From contig CAUYLG010004978.1 of the NCBI GenBank assembly GCA_963573385.1, positions 46,008-110,007 of the forward strand: a DNA stretch of 64,000 bases, read 5' to 3'. Under the pieces are notes generated by a model. It saw only the letters and a program-made list of their open reading frames with translations. It made no database searches and had not been told where the DNA came from. Both the position numbers and the translations under genes were made by a program. Positions 1 to 14,080 of this stretch are shown here, piece after piece; position 1 is the stretch's first letter, and the number at the start of each line of letters is the position of its first letter. Origin of the DNA: Cacajao melanocephalus. Taxonomy: Eukaryota > Chordata > Mammalia > Primates > Pitheciidae.

Positions 1-408
1 CAGGGAACCAGCAGTGGGTGAGGTGCACAGGTCACACTGCCCACACGGAGACCGCACACCCAGGTGATCAGCACTGTGTGCCCATTTCACAGAAAGAGAA
101 ACTGAGTGCTGTCAGATCACGCAGTTTGCTCCAACAGCGTGCAAGCAGCACTAGTGAGGTCTTCCGTACTGTCTGTGTACACACAGAGACTCATAAGTAG
201 AAATACCCATCAATTCAGTCAAGAGTCAGTCTCTAGGCCTGGGTCAAACTAGCAGCCAAGTGACCCTCTCATTCTCTGAGACCCCAAGACCATCGACCGC
301 AGGGCAGGCCCTGCCATCCCCTGGTTTACAAACCCCAGAATTTGATCTTTTGCAGTTTCCCAGATCTGTGTTCCTTTATTTACTCATCCATAAAATCTCA
401 ATTCATCG

Positions 409-482
409 ATCCATATATCCACCCACCCATCCATCTACCCATCCACCCATCCACTCACCATCCATCCATCATCCATCCATTC
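409..482. repeat. CCAT/CCAC tetranucleotide repeat
   Basis: Imperfect CCATCCACC units, followed by a pyrimidine-rich stretch to about 610. Confidence 0.85.
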
Positions 483-2169
483 TTTTATCTATATATTTAT
501 TTTCCCAATTCATTCTGCTTTCACTTATTTTTGCTATTTATGCTTTCTGTTCCTTTTCCTCTTTCCTCTCTGCCCCCTCTCTTCCTCTTTCCATTCTCCC
601 TTCCTTCCTGTAAACACTTAACTGAACATGGGTCAGACATGCAGCACAGGGTATACACGGGTGAATGATGCCACCCTTGCCACACCCCATTTCCAAACCC
701 TCCCCAAGAACAGCCTCCTACCTGGACTCCCAGATGCCAACCCTCTCTGCACCATGCTCCTTCCCTGAGGTAGCTATACGAAATATTCTAGAAGATCTGA
801 TATTAGCCTCCAGTTGACACCTTTCCATGATTCCCTCAACTCTCAGAGGGATGCCCCAATCCTTCATAGGAGTTTTGGGATCCAGTCCCTTTGTAGCTCT
901 TTTATCTACCCTCTTCCCAGAGTGTCCTCCCCAGCCAGGCTGAACTCCTTTGGCCCCAAAATCAAGGGGCATTTTTTCTAACCCTGGGCCACCTACTCTT
1001 CCTTCTGCCTGGAAAGCCACAATTGCTTTCTCCAACTAACTTAATTCTATGCTTCAAGTCTCAGCTCCCTTCATCTGCACACTCTCACCCACCTCTGGCT
1101 TCATACTCCACAGCTACCCCTGGCTGAGTCAAGGGTCCTTCCTGTATTCTCATAATACTTGGGCTTGCCTTAACTGCAATTCTATGGCATAGGATTGAAC
1201 TTGACTATTTGCTTATATATTAATGGCCTTGGATGCCGACACCATAATTATTTGACCACTGTAATCCCAGCTCCTTCCGGTGTCTGGCATATAGTAGGTG
1301 CTAAGTGAACTGTGTATGATACATGGGAGATTCACCATCAACATTATAGAAAGGTAGACTGGAATAGAGCTGAGGAGTGAGTTCTGAGCCACTTTTCAGC
1401 CATGGAATTTGTGGCAGATGATTTGATTTCTCTGCACCTCTGTTCTCTCGCATATAAAATGGAGCTAAAAGAAGGAAAGCTGTGTTTTGTTTCATGGCGA
1501 AGATTAACGAATGTGTACAAGTAAGGTGCTTTAAATGACGCCTGGTACATACAAACAGCTTGGTAAATGTTACATTGTATTGTGAATGCACACATTCTTT
1601 CCTCTACCTAATTTTGAATCCCCTCATATCCCCCTACCCAGAGACCAGACTCCTATTCATCCTTTATATGCCTTTTATGGCCCTTCCATGACCTTTCTAG
1701 GTTTTCTCTCCTTGGTCCACCCCAATCTGGCATATGGAGAAGTTGTGTGTGGACGTGCTAAGATCCCCCAAGGCCCTGGAGTGGCTGGGACCTGAGTTTG
1801 TCCCTTTGTTCATGTTTGCATCCCTTCCATACCAGCATAGACAGTTGGGTCTGCTGACACTTCTTGAGTTAAATTGACTCACTTTACGTTGACACTAGTG
1901 AGAGAATAGAGAGGCAAGTGTCTGGGATGGTGCTGAGGGACAAGAGGACACCATGTGGCTTCATCACAGTAACATCAGCATCTTATCTGTGACACGAAAG
2001 CTGGACATAGAGCTGGGAAGAACTTTGAGGGCATCCAGCACTCAATGACCCTAACCCCAGAGAACATCACTGCATAGAGGAACTAGGGAGAGATCAGCCA
2101 CGTCCAAAAATCCCAAATGGTCTTAGCAGGAAAAGACTCCAAACCTCGGATGCTGTCTGCCCCTTAGAC

Positions 2170-2560
2170 CTCCTAAGTGCTCAAAACTCAAGAGCCCTTG
2201 GCCAAATTCAGAGTTTATGTCTGATTCCACATCAGAATGTGACTGTGTTTGCAGGTAAGATCTTTACAGATGCAATTACATAAAGTGAGGTCATGTGGGT
2301 GGGCCCCAACCCAATATAACTGGTGTCATTATAAGAAGCGGTTAGAACACAGACATGTGCAGAGGGGAGACCACGTGAAGACACAGAGCAGAGACAGCCA
2401 TCTCCAGGGCAAGGAGAGAGGCCTCAGGAGAAACCAAGTCCTGCGAACACCTTGACGTTGGACTTCGAGCCTCCAGAACTATGAGAAAATAAATTTCTGT
2501 TTTTTAAGCCAACAAAGTCTGTGGTACTTCATTGTGACAGCCCTAGCCAACTAACACGCC
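2170..2560 (+). repeat. MaLR/MLT1-like solitary LTR fragment
   Basis: The 3' part has the typical MaLR order: ttataagaag, a gaagacacagagc stretch, cttcgagcctccagaact, agaaaataaatttctg (LTR polyadenylation signal), then an end in ccaactaacac. The 5' boundary is approximate and there is no internal viral coding sequence. Confidence 0.75.
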
Positions 2561-2911
2561 ATGGAATCTCTCTGAGCCTCAATTTATTTCCCTGATCTCC
2601 TGTTTTCTCAGCTGTAAAATGGGTGTCATAATACCTGACATTGTAAGATTATTTTGAAAATAGAATGAATCATAAACTTAAAGTGCCTGGAACATGGGAG
2701 ATTTCCCCCAGATTTCAGTTCCTCTCCCTTTCTTTCTGTGACCAATTTCTAATTTGTTCTTTTCTGTTGCTGAATAGTGTTCCACGGCATGGCTGTGCTA
2801 AAGTTTCTTTAAACATTTCCCCACTGAAGGGCATCTTGGTTGCTTCCAGTGTTTGGTTATACAATTAAAGCTGCTGTGAATGATCCTATAAAGGTTCCTG
2901 TGTAGACATAA

Positions 2912-3165
2912 GTTTTCCTTCCTTCTTCTTCTTTCTCCCTTGTCTTCTTTCCCCCGTCTCCTCCTTCCTATTCTTCTTTTCATTTTCTTTCTCTTCCCCT
3001 TCTTCCTCCTCCCTCTCCTCTTCTCTCTCCTCTTTTATCCTCCTCCTTTTCCTCTTCCTTCTTTCCTCCTTCTCTTTCCCCTCCTCTTCTGTTCCTCCTC
3101 CTTTTCCTCTTCCTTCTTTCCTCCTTCTCTTTCCCCTCCTCTTCTGCTCCTCCTCCTTTTCCTTC
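2912..3165. repeat. Polypyrimidine tract with 55-bp tandem units
   Basis: About 250 bp is almost all C and T. From 3038 a 55-bp unit beginning tcctcctccttttcctc occurs at 3038, 3093 and partly at 3148. Confidence 0.9.
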
Positions 3166-3789
3166 TCTGAAGTTTGTTGCATTGTCCTGGATGCAGAGGA
3201 GTGAGGCTAACTGACTTTTCCAGTCTACAGCTCATTATCATCCACCCAGCACTCACCTGTTGGTTCTTGTGTTGCCCTTCCACCCCAGTCCCTCTCCAAA
3301 CCTCCCCTTCGCAGCCAGAGGCAGCGTCTCTAACACGTGTGTCCCTGTACATGCACATGTACATTGCAGGATGAGGTACATGTGATTCTAATTTACATCA
3401 TTGGTGGTGACTGGAGGCCTCCTGCCCATTTTATGTCTTTTGTTCAGCTCTGGGTGTCGGCTCTTTCCCTGTTGTTCTATGCACATCCTCTTGTTTTGAA
3501 TGGCTGCTTTTACTTCTCCTTCCTCCAAATCAGACACCTAGGCTGCCTCCAGCTCCTTATCACTGCAGGCAATACCTGGATAAGTATCATCCGACATGTC
3601 CCTTTATGATCCTTGGCAAAGTGTCTCAGGGGCATATACACAGAAGGGTGTTCCCAGGCCATAGGGCACACGCTTGGTTGATTTTATTAAGCAATGCTAG
3701 ATTGTTCTGCAGAAGGGCTGCCCAGCCTACATTGGGAGGAGGTGTGTGGCCATGCAGGCTTCGCATTTTTAGTGGGTCTTCTCCAGGAA

Positions 3790-3817
3790 GTGGAGGGGGG
3801 TGGGGGGGGGAGGGTGT
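3790..3817 (+). repeat. G-run with quadruplex potential
   Basis: Runs of six or more, nine or more and three G residues are separated by single bases, followed by gtgtgg. This fits a G-quadruplex-forming motif. Confidence 0.6.
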
Positions 3818-4019
3818 GGCTTTAAGAAAGCAATGACTCCCAGCCCTTGGTCCCAAGCAGCCAGCAGTTGACAGACAAGACCACCCATGGAAGTGCCACA
3901 TCCCCCATCCAGAGCTTGGGAGAACTGGATCTATAATAGAATATCATGTGCCTAGAATGTTGTTCTCCCTAGAGCAAGAACGTGAACCAGTAGGACTTCT
4001 ATAGATATACAGATACATT

Positions 4020-4062
4020 CAGAGATAGAGATAGAGATAGATAGACACAGAGATAGAGACAG
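4020..4062. repeat. GATA/GAGATA simple repeat
   Basis: Imperfect agagatag units. Confidence 0.85.
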
Positions 4063-4464
4063 ATTTATATATAATTCACTGCCATGATTATGAGGGCTTG
4101 CATGTCCGAAATCTGTAGGGAGGATCTGCAAACTGGAGATCCTCAGGCAGGAGTGGATACTGAAGTCTGCAGATGTAATATTTGTCCACCTAAATGTGGA
4201 ATAGGGAAAACCTGCCTACTTGGGCTTGCTCCTAAAGACAGGCCAATAAGCACCCAATGCTGGGCCCTTTCTTAGCCCTCCACCACACCCACCTAGGATG
4301 GGTTCAAGCTTCTTCCCAATCCCGTTTTTCTTCCTCCCTTTGCTATCCCTCTTCTCCTCCATCTATCTCCCCATCTCCATGCTATCCAGTCACAGCACAA
4401 TGATGAGAGACTACAGATGCTGAAGAGTGGACCCAGAATGACTTCCCAGGGTTCTAATCCTAGC

Positions 4465-4620
4465 TTCTTGTCTATTAGCTGGGTGTCCTTGGGCAAGTTA
4501 CTTAACCCCTCCGTGCTTCACATCTCTTGTCTGCCAAGCAAGGATGATAGCAATAGAACCTACATTATAAGGTTGTTCTAAAATTAAATGGCTTATCACA
4601 TAAAAGGAAAATAGAACAGG
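4465..4620 (+). repeat. MIR fragment
   Basis: The core pattern tgtccttgggcaagttactt aacc is followed by ctccgtgcttc and ggatgatagcaatagaac, a diagnostic MIR layout. Confidence 0.8.
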
Positions 4621-7325
4621 GTTGGACCGTGGTAAGTTCTAAGTAAGTAGGAGTTAATATTACTATTTATGATGAGAACAAGGATTAGAGCCTTCACTTC
4701 TACAGGTAAAAAGGGATGAAGAATGAGGAAACAAGTGCAATTCAGTGTGGGAAGGTAAGACAGCAGGAGAGCTTCGTCAGGTGAACAGCACATAGTGGAC
4801 GTGGAAAAATTCCACGAACTAACATATTAACAGTTCCTTGAAAGTATTGAGAAAGGGCATTTAACTCTGTCTCTGGGGTCTCCGAAGGTGAGTTGGATTG
4901 TATGTGCTAATTTGGCTGAGGTTGAGAATGACAACAACCAGAACCTCCTTCTCTGTATCATTCCAAAATTATGTGTCCAAAAGTGAAACTTGAATGATTT
5001 TAGAAGGACAGAAGTAAGGATGAAGCGATCACTCTAGAATATGGACATGATTCCTTCAACTTCTACCTGGGTCAAGAAGGATAACATGCAAAGCGTTAAA
5101 GGTCCTGGCACCAGCTCTCCTAGAATATTTTAGTAGTGATAAATAATTTAAGCACTTTAGGGTCCGTTGGTTGCTCTCCAATACACTGGAGAACTTAGGG
5201 AAAGAAACTGATCTTTGGACTTTAAGTTCCCAGCTCAAAATCTGAATACTGAACGACAAAACTTCTACTGTGGTCCTGAAAGAAATCCTTGTCTTTTGTA
5301 GCCAAAGGATTCACATTTATGAAAGCCAAACACAACACCAAGTCCCGGCATGACTGAATTATAATGCAAGTTGAATTCACAAATTTGCAAGGAAGGAGGA
5401 GTTGGGAGAGTGGAACCCTCGCTATTGAGATGGGAACATATGGATGGATTCCAAATGAATTTGAGGACCTGGAACTCCCGAATTCTGTGAGCTTTCTTTC
5501 CCATTGAAAGCACTTCCTCCCTACCTGAGAGGTTGAGTTCTCCACGTTCATAGAACCTATTATGAAACATACTGAGGCAGCTGCCCTCAAGGGAGCCAGT
5601 CCTCCCAAAGATCCACCCCACTGCCTGTGACTGCATCTAGACTTATCACCAGATGCAATCTCCAGCAGCACCAGGGGATACAATATATCACCTACAAAAT
5701 GTTGCTAATTTGCATCAACAGACACTTGGAGTATATGAATTTAAATAATTTATAAGAATGTTGGATCAGGATAAAAGGAACACGATGTTGGCACAGGCCA
5801 TATCCACTGACATGGACTCCCTAGCTAGAGATTCTAGATTTAATGCATCAACCAGCTCAAGCAGCTGGGAATAGTTCTAACAGTTTGTTTGGTAAATTCA
5901 CTGAAACCTGGACCCCAAAGTGGCCACTATGGAATAAAACGGAGATGCAGTGCTTCCTTGGTGTTCCATAATGGACTTAGGGAGATCAGATTACTAGCAT
6001 GAGTTTTCACACCTTCTGCTCACACACACCTGAGTTGTACCCCCAGGAAGGTCCAGAGGACACTCCTTTTCCCAAGCCTATGGGATACACTGGTGAAGGG
6101 AACACCGGCAACCGTGAAGGCCTCTGCTGGGGTCATCCTCTGCAGGCTGGTGCTTGCAGTGGGGTGTGCTCCTATTAAACGGGTTCCCTGAATTCACCAA
6201 AAACGATGAAGTTCCAGACTGGAATCTGCAAGAGATCAGGAGGGTGTGGATACCGAAATGGGAAGCAAAATTAAAATAAAAATTCAGTGGGCTGATTAAT
6301 GCCTGCTCTCTGACTCCACCCCTACTCTCTCCTCCTAGATCTTCACTGCCCCAGTTTCCCATTTATGTAAGCCCAGATGCTTAAAATTCCCATATGGAAT
6401 AAGGTTCATAAATAAATTGCCATGTGCAATAAATGGAATCCAGTATCCCCTTACTGTGACTCTTCCTGTCTCATGGAATCCTGAGTGACACAGATGCTTA
6501 CTGGAGGACAGAAGCTCTGAGCAGAATCTTGAACAATGAGTAAGAGTTTGCAGCAAAGCACGTGATGAAGGGCATTGCGGGAAGAGTCAGAGCATAGGCA
6601 GAGTCTGGTCCTATGGGAACTCTGGGTTGGCCAAGCCTTATCTGAGCTGACAGGAGGGAAAAGTGGGAGTGGTGGGACAGGAGACAGGAGGTAGTCAAAG
6701 ATGGTCTGGGGTATAAGGCTAAGGAAATTTGTTTCTCACATCTAGAAAACCCCAATTTCTTCTGGAGCCCTCCCTAATCTCCCTTTTCTCTGAACCACTC
6801 CTGCCTATACAGTAGACATGAGTCATTCAAATACAGAGCTATGTGGCTGCAAAGATGCAGAGAGTGGTGGCCTCTTCTTCAGCACATGGATGGGGTGCTG
6901 AGGCCCAGGGGAGCCACTAATTTGCCCAGTGCCCCTCAGGAACTGTTGGGCAGCTGGGCTGACTCTTCTAATCCTGATTTCCCCGATGGCCAGCCAGGCT
7001 CCATCCCTATATCTGGTGTGGCCACTGCCCTGAACCTATGCATCCTGAGCAGGTTACTCAGCAGGTTACTCAGTCGTGAAAGAAACCACTCAGCTCTTCT
7101 CAGGGTGGGTACTCTCCTGGGGTGACACCATCCCTGCTGGGTGTAGGTCACAATGCCTACATGGTGGTAGTGTAGGTGATAAGTGATCAAATTGTGCATT
7201 TTAAGATGGGGATGACAGGATTTAACAACAGATAAACAAGAAAGGGCAGAAGGAGGAGATTAATATGTACTGAGCATCTGCTAGGCTCCTAGTGTTGTCC
7301 TCAGAGTTTTCAAATATGTTGACAT

Positions 7326-7690
7326 AATAGAATGAATGGTGGCCCCAAAAGGATATGGCTACATCTTAACCTCCAGAGCCTGTGCAGGTGACTTTATTTA
7401 GGAAAGGAGTATTTGCAGATGGGATTAAGTCAAAAATCTTGAGGTGAGATCATCCTGGATTATCTGGGTGGGCTCTAAGTCCAAAGGCAAGTGTCCTTAT
7501 AAGAGACACATTGGGGACAGACAGAGAAAAGGCCATGTGAGAACCAAGTGAGATTAGAGTGATGTAACCACAAGCTAAGACGCCCTGAAACTACTAGGAG
7601 CTGTGTGAGGCAAGGCAAGGGGCTCCTCTGGAGCTCTCGGGGGCGTGCTGCCTAGCCGACACCCCATTTCTGATTTCTACCCTCCATATC
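7326..7690 (+). repeat. MaLR-like LTR fragment
   Basis: It shares the same general order as the 2.2-kb copy: tggtggccccaaaagga, tatttgcagatgggattaag, tggattatctgggtggg, ccttataagagacacat. The polyadenylation end is missing, and an Alu fragment begins shortly after. The family name is uncertain. Confidence 0.6.
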
Positions 7691-7695
7691 TGTGA

Positions 7696-7893
<198 letters not shown>

Positions 7894-8149
7894 TAATCCA
7901 TGAGGCTATGGAAATCATTATGGTGGCCCCAGGAAACTCATCCAGTTACCTCATTTCATCCCCACAGCCTCCAGTGGAACATGTCTTCAGCCCATTTTAC
8001 AGATGGGAAATCTGAGGCTCAGAGAAGGTAAATAGCTCCTATGTGATGAAACACTGGCAGGAAGTGGAGTCTGATTCCAGCCCGCCTGCATCCACAGCAC
8101 ATGCTCTTCCACTCTGCCATGTTTTGCAAAGTAGGCTCCAAGGATGCTC

Positions 8150-8300
8150 TTCCTCTGACTCACCCGGAGGTGTTTGTTTAAAAGCAAATTTGCAAACACT
8201 TAGCAGACACACTGACTCAGAACCTCTGGGTCACAGTCCTGGGAATTTGTGTGTTTTAAAAGCTTCCAGGTGAATTCCATGCACCAGGGCTTTGAGAATG
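8150..8300 (+). repeat. MER5/hAT-like fragment
   Basis: It contains cagaacctctgggtcacagt, gttttaaaagcttccaggtg and gcaccagggctttgagaat, in the order seen at a MER5-like 3' half. Boundaries are approximate. Confidence 0.45.
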
Positions 8301-9677
8301 TCTATTCAGCAATGTGCTGCATTTGATGTGGGCCAGCTGCTAAGCCTTAGGAGCTCAAGAAGGAAGACATTCTCATCGCGGGCCCCACCAGGCCCCCAGG
8401 TGGCTCCCTGGGCATGATTCAGGGGCTGGGGTCACTCTAGGCTCCTGGTACAGGCTGACTTTGAAACTACCGTTTTGGAGAAAACTCTCCCGTTTTCTCC
8501 ACGAGTGCTTTAGAAGCACTCAACACCCAGGACAAGCACAATATCACTCCGCTTCCCGTGGCAGAGCTGTATGGCAGCTGCTTGCTGCTTCCCAGCCTGG
8601 AATGCCTGCTTCCTGCTTGCTGCCAACCCAAACGAGTGCAGCCTCCAAGCCCCACGTGCACCCAGATCTTCCACTAAGCCTGCCAAACACTCCAGCCCAC
8701 ACTCTCCTCCTTCTCAGAACACTTGGAAGGCTCTGGAACCCTGCGTGCTTCTCACTCAGAGAGGCCCAGACCTGGGTAATGGCACCGCCGTAGTCGGGAT
8801 CCAATCCTGGCCCCTGACTGGCACTTGACTTTGGACAATGACTTGCTTCTGTGAGCCCAAAGGTGAACCCAGAAACGCTGTTTATGCCTCTGTAAAATGG
8901 AGAGGATGTTAGCACCTGCCTCATCTGTGGATCTGCATTCATGAATCAAAACCCGAGGTGGGCTTGGTGGAGGCCCCAGCAAGTGGTTCTTCTAGAAGCA
9001 GCCAGTAGTGCTCTTGTCACAGGGATCTGAGACACAGAGAGGTGCACATTTCCTGTGATTTAAAACTCACAAAAACCCCGTGAGGTAGACAGCACCATCC
9101 TCCCTTTATAAAAGAGGGTGAGCAGGTTATTCTTATATTGACCATCTATTGAGCACCTACCGCATGCAAGTCATGGAGCCAGACCACAGGGCGCACAGAG
9201 ATGAAAGGGTGTGATGTTGCCACGATGGCTGACAGCAGGAGCCTCACATCCAGCTGGGAATCTTTGTGGCTGGAGCTGAAGTCCTGGGGCAACAGGGGTG
9301 AAAGCTAGACACAGAGCCCCGGCTGAGTCCCCCACAGCAGAAGAAAGGGCAAGATCCCAAGGCTAGAGTATGAGGCCCCGCTGCATACCAGAACTGGACA
9401 GCAGGAGCGGACTCTCCCATTGCAGCCCTAAAAACCCAAACTACATTGGCTGGAGCAGCCGCAACAATGAATCCCATGGGCACCATGTTGAGCCATAGAA
9501 ACTAAATGCGAAAGAGCATGGACTGTACGCATCTGTCTGTGTGAAGTTCAAGAACAGGCAACGTGAATCTAGGGTGATAGAAGTCATCATTGTGATTTGT
9601 GGGGATGGGTAGCAATTTGCAGGGAGGGAGGCATGAGGGAAACTTCCTATCTTGAACTGGGTGGGTGGGGCACATAG

Positions 9678-10014
<337 letters not shown>

Positions 10015-10319
10015 TAATAAAGTCAGTTTTTAAAAGAAGAATAAGCCTAACTACCTGTCTGTCTCAGGGACTGCCCATGGGGCAGGGAGGATCTGTGTCC
10101 TGGTCTGAAGGCCTGAGACCCCAGGGATGCTCCAAGTCAAAGGCCCTCAGAGACTCTGCAGGTCTGGGGTGGGAAGGGGTCTCTGGCTGCCACACAGATC
10201 CCCAACTGAATGTGAGGCTCCTGCAGTGAGCCACCAGGGCCAAATAATGCCCTTTCATCTCTGTGTGCCCTGTGGTCTGGCTCTGTGCCTTGCATGCATT
10301 AGGAGGTCATCGCATTGAG

Positions 10320-10613
<294 letters not shown>

Positions 10614-12724
10614 TTGCATTGGGTTTTGAAGCTTAAGTGAGCTGAGTTGCCCCCCATGGAAAGTCCAGGCTGCCAGGGACCATCTGGAGCAAGTCAAGAG
10701 CAGGGTGCTGCTGCTGTCTTTGCCTCATCCTTTCCATCACTTTGCTTATCTGCACACACCCCAAATTAGTTTTGCTCAAGATACCAGCAGCAATACCTAC
10801 CCTGAGCACATACAGAGCTGTGGGGTTTTATTGGTGAAGACAGGGATGGAGGTGAACCGAGACAACTGTGTCCCAGATCACAGCCATGTTTCAGGGAAAC
10901 GACTCAGGAGTAGGGGTTGCAATCAAGATGGCCCAGGTTGGGAACACAGGCTGAGCCCCTGTGACAGAAAAGCAAAAAAGAAAATAAAGAGCAACCATGT
11001 TCAGCTTCTATCATAATCTAAGCACTAAATTAGTCCCCATCGTGACCTAGGATGGCAATATTATCATTACCCCCATTTTACAGACAGGAGGACTGAGGCT
11101 TAGAGAGGGCAGTGGCTTTCTAGGATCTCCCTACTATCATGTAATGTGGCAAGGGTTTCCTTGTATATTTAGTGGAGGCCAGCCTGATGCCAAAGCTCTT
11201 GAGGAGGCTTGGGAGACCTCACCTGTGGCCAAGGATGGGGCTATGGGTGAGTTTCTGCCCAAGTAAGCTGTGGCTCAGGACCTGAGCGGCAAGAAAGAGA
11301 CAGTCAGGGGTTTCCTACTGCCACCAGCCTCCCAGAGTAGACCTAGCTGTTTAAGGTAGGCATAAGGGGTACACCTCGGCCCCTCTGGCCTCTAGACAGG
11401 CCTGGTGTTGAGGGTGCCCCTTCAAAGGTTCCTCCATTCTTACTTGGGCCCCAGGAAGAGAGGTGGAGCCTCACCTGGGCCACCATGCCTGCACTGCAGG
11501 GAGGCTAAGGTCTGAGAAGAACCCGCCCCCACCCTCCTCTGCCTTTCCAGAGCAGCCACACTGGTTCAGCAAAAATATGTTGTGATCATCTGAGTCATCC
11601 AGGAACGGGCATCTTGCCTCCTGTACAGTGTGGGCTCTGTGCATGTTCATGGGACAAATAATGACAAAAAAATAGACTGTGAGTAAATCTGGTGCAGATG
11701 GCCCCTGTAGGGGCCTCTGGGGTGCCTGGACTTGAGACAGCCTGTGGAATCTTCTGTGCATCTGGCTGTGGTCAAGGCGGTCTTACTGTTTGGTAGAGGA
11801 ATGCTCTCGCCTAGCCTCTGTTCTCGAGCCCCCTCCACTAGCCCCCTCTTTGGAATTTATTTACAGCTGCCCTGGGAGATCTGCTGCAGAACTCGCCTGG
11901 AAGCTCTGCTCACAGCTGGATGCAAGGACCCCAGGCCCAGAGAGGGGGGAGTGTAAGGCCCACCACCATGGTTGAATACAGGCCGGATTCCAAACGATGT
12001 CCCCACCATGGGCTCCCCTGTCCTTGCCATACACATCAGAAATCAGAAGCACCTACTGTGTGGTAGTCCCAAATGTGGGATACAGGAGTGACCCAGGCTG
12101 GACCCTACCCTCAAGGTGCAAGGGCAAGTGACAAGAATATGCATCCTAGAGGAGGGGTTTTATTGAGCACATACTATGAGTTAAGCTGCTTAATAAATCC
12201 TTCTGCATCTCTTACTCAGTGCCAGGAACAGTTAAAAGTGATCAGTACTTCTCTCATCTCCACTTTATAGACAAGTGGAAACTTTATAGACAATCTCTGT
12301 TTCCTGAGAGATTATGTGACTTATCCCACGGTGCACATCAGTAAGTAGCAGGAGGTAGAAGTTCAACCCAGGCCTATGTAGACAGTGTTGAACCATCTGC
12401 CACATAAGAATGAGATCAGCCAAGGTGGCAACTAACAGACGAGCCCTGAGTCCCAGAGGAATTCCCTAACAGGTCTGAAAGGAGCAGTGGCTGGGTCTGC
12501 TGGTGGGAGTTGGAAGGAATTTGAGAGCCCCTTTTGGGGTATGGGATGAGGTCACACTGGGGAAACCAAGGCAGGAGCCGCTCACTAGGGAATAGGCTGC
12601 CAGACAGATCTTATATCATAGAACTTAGTGGAAAAGAGGAAAAATGGAAGGAGGCTGTAGCACCCACCATTTACGTATATTAACAACTCACAAAGGCATA
12701 GGACTTAGGAACCTACTCTCTGGC

Positions 12725-12880
12725 TTGAGTCTGTAGTCAGATGCCTGCTAGCTGTGTGACCTGGAGCCAGTTCCTTTAGCCTTCTGTGCCTTTATTTCCC
12801 CAAATATATTGAGCACCTACCTCAAAGGTACTTAGCACATGGTATGTACTCTACACGTGATTATTGAATGAACAACCTCA
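12725..12880 (+). repeat. MIR/L2-like fragment
   Basis: It contains agctgtgtgacctggagcc, ccttctgtgcctttatttcc and a tail gattattgaatgaacaa. Confidence 0.6.
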
Positions 12881-13889
12881 CCGTGTGTTTACAAGGACAC
12901 ATGCAGACCAATCATCCAAGTTCAAGGATGCAGATCCTGTTGTCAGCGGGGAGCAGAGGAGAGGAATGGGGAATTAGAATCCAGGGAGTATGTGGATAAA
13001 TTAAGTTCAGAGGAGACCCTGTTCAGAGAGGGATCCTGTGTGGCCTTGGCAGCATGCCATGAACCCTCTGCAGCACCGATTCCAATAAATCACCATTGAC
13101 AATGAAAATAAGTCACCCTGTGTGATGCCTATGGGGCTGATGCCTGGAGAAAGGGCAGATGATCACCTCCAGGCCCTGTAACCCTCACATTCCTACCTGG
13201 ACTCAGCTGAATGATGCCCACCTCTGTCTTTCATTTACCCCTTGATGCTCCTCCATAAATGGTTCCTGGAGACCTGAAATGGGCTTCATGTTCCTCTTGG
13301 CATCCTAAGGGAGCAGAGTTTGACTCTTGAGGAGCACCTGTGGACACATTTGTCTTCTCCAAGTATTCCCGCCTTCCTCCCTTCATTCTTCAACCCATAC
13401 ATCCCTTAACCACCTCATTCAGCTACTTATTCATTGCTTCATTTGGTCATTGACTAAAAAAATATGTCTCAAGTACCCTCTGCATGCCAGGATCTGTGCT
13501 GATGCTGGGGATACAGTATCAACGGGAAGAGGTGGGCCTTAGACCTCAAAATCTATGAGGGAAATGATCAATATTCAACAAACAAACAGTGTCGCACAGG
13601 GCTAGAACCATGAAAGAGGAAAGCAGGTGACTGAGCTACAGACCAGCCTGGAGGGCCTATTTAAATGAAGTGATTAGGACAGGGGGACATCCTTGCACAA
13701 GACTGCCCTGGGAAGTCCTGGGAAATGGAACATTCCAAACAGTGCTATGATCTCCCTGCACTTGAGCACATCCATCCCTCTGCCCAACCATCCATCATCT
13801 ACTGAATTCATTCATTTCTTATTTATTCATTTATTTGTTTAACACATGAGGAATCTGGGTCTACTTGTGAAAAAAAATGAAGCTGCACA

Positions 13890-14080
13890 GATTTGAGTTC
13901 GGATCACAATTTTGCTGTGTACTGGCCGAATGGCAGGGAACTGTTACTCATCTCTCTATGCTTCAGTTTCCTCATCTGTGGAATGGGGATAACAATGTCT
14001 AATGGGAGATTGGTCGTGAGAATGAACTGAGATGAGGACTTAGCGGGATGGTAAATGGTATCTGGAACACGGCAGCTATT
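13890..14080 (+). repeat. MIR fragment
   Basis: It contains tatgcttcagtttcctcatc, tgtggaatggggataacaat and tgagaatgaactgagatgag, the ordered MIR 3' half. Confidence 0.75.
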
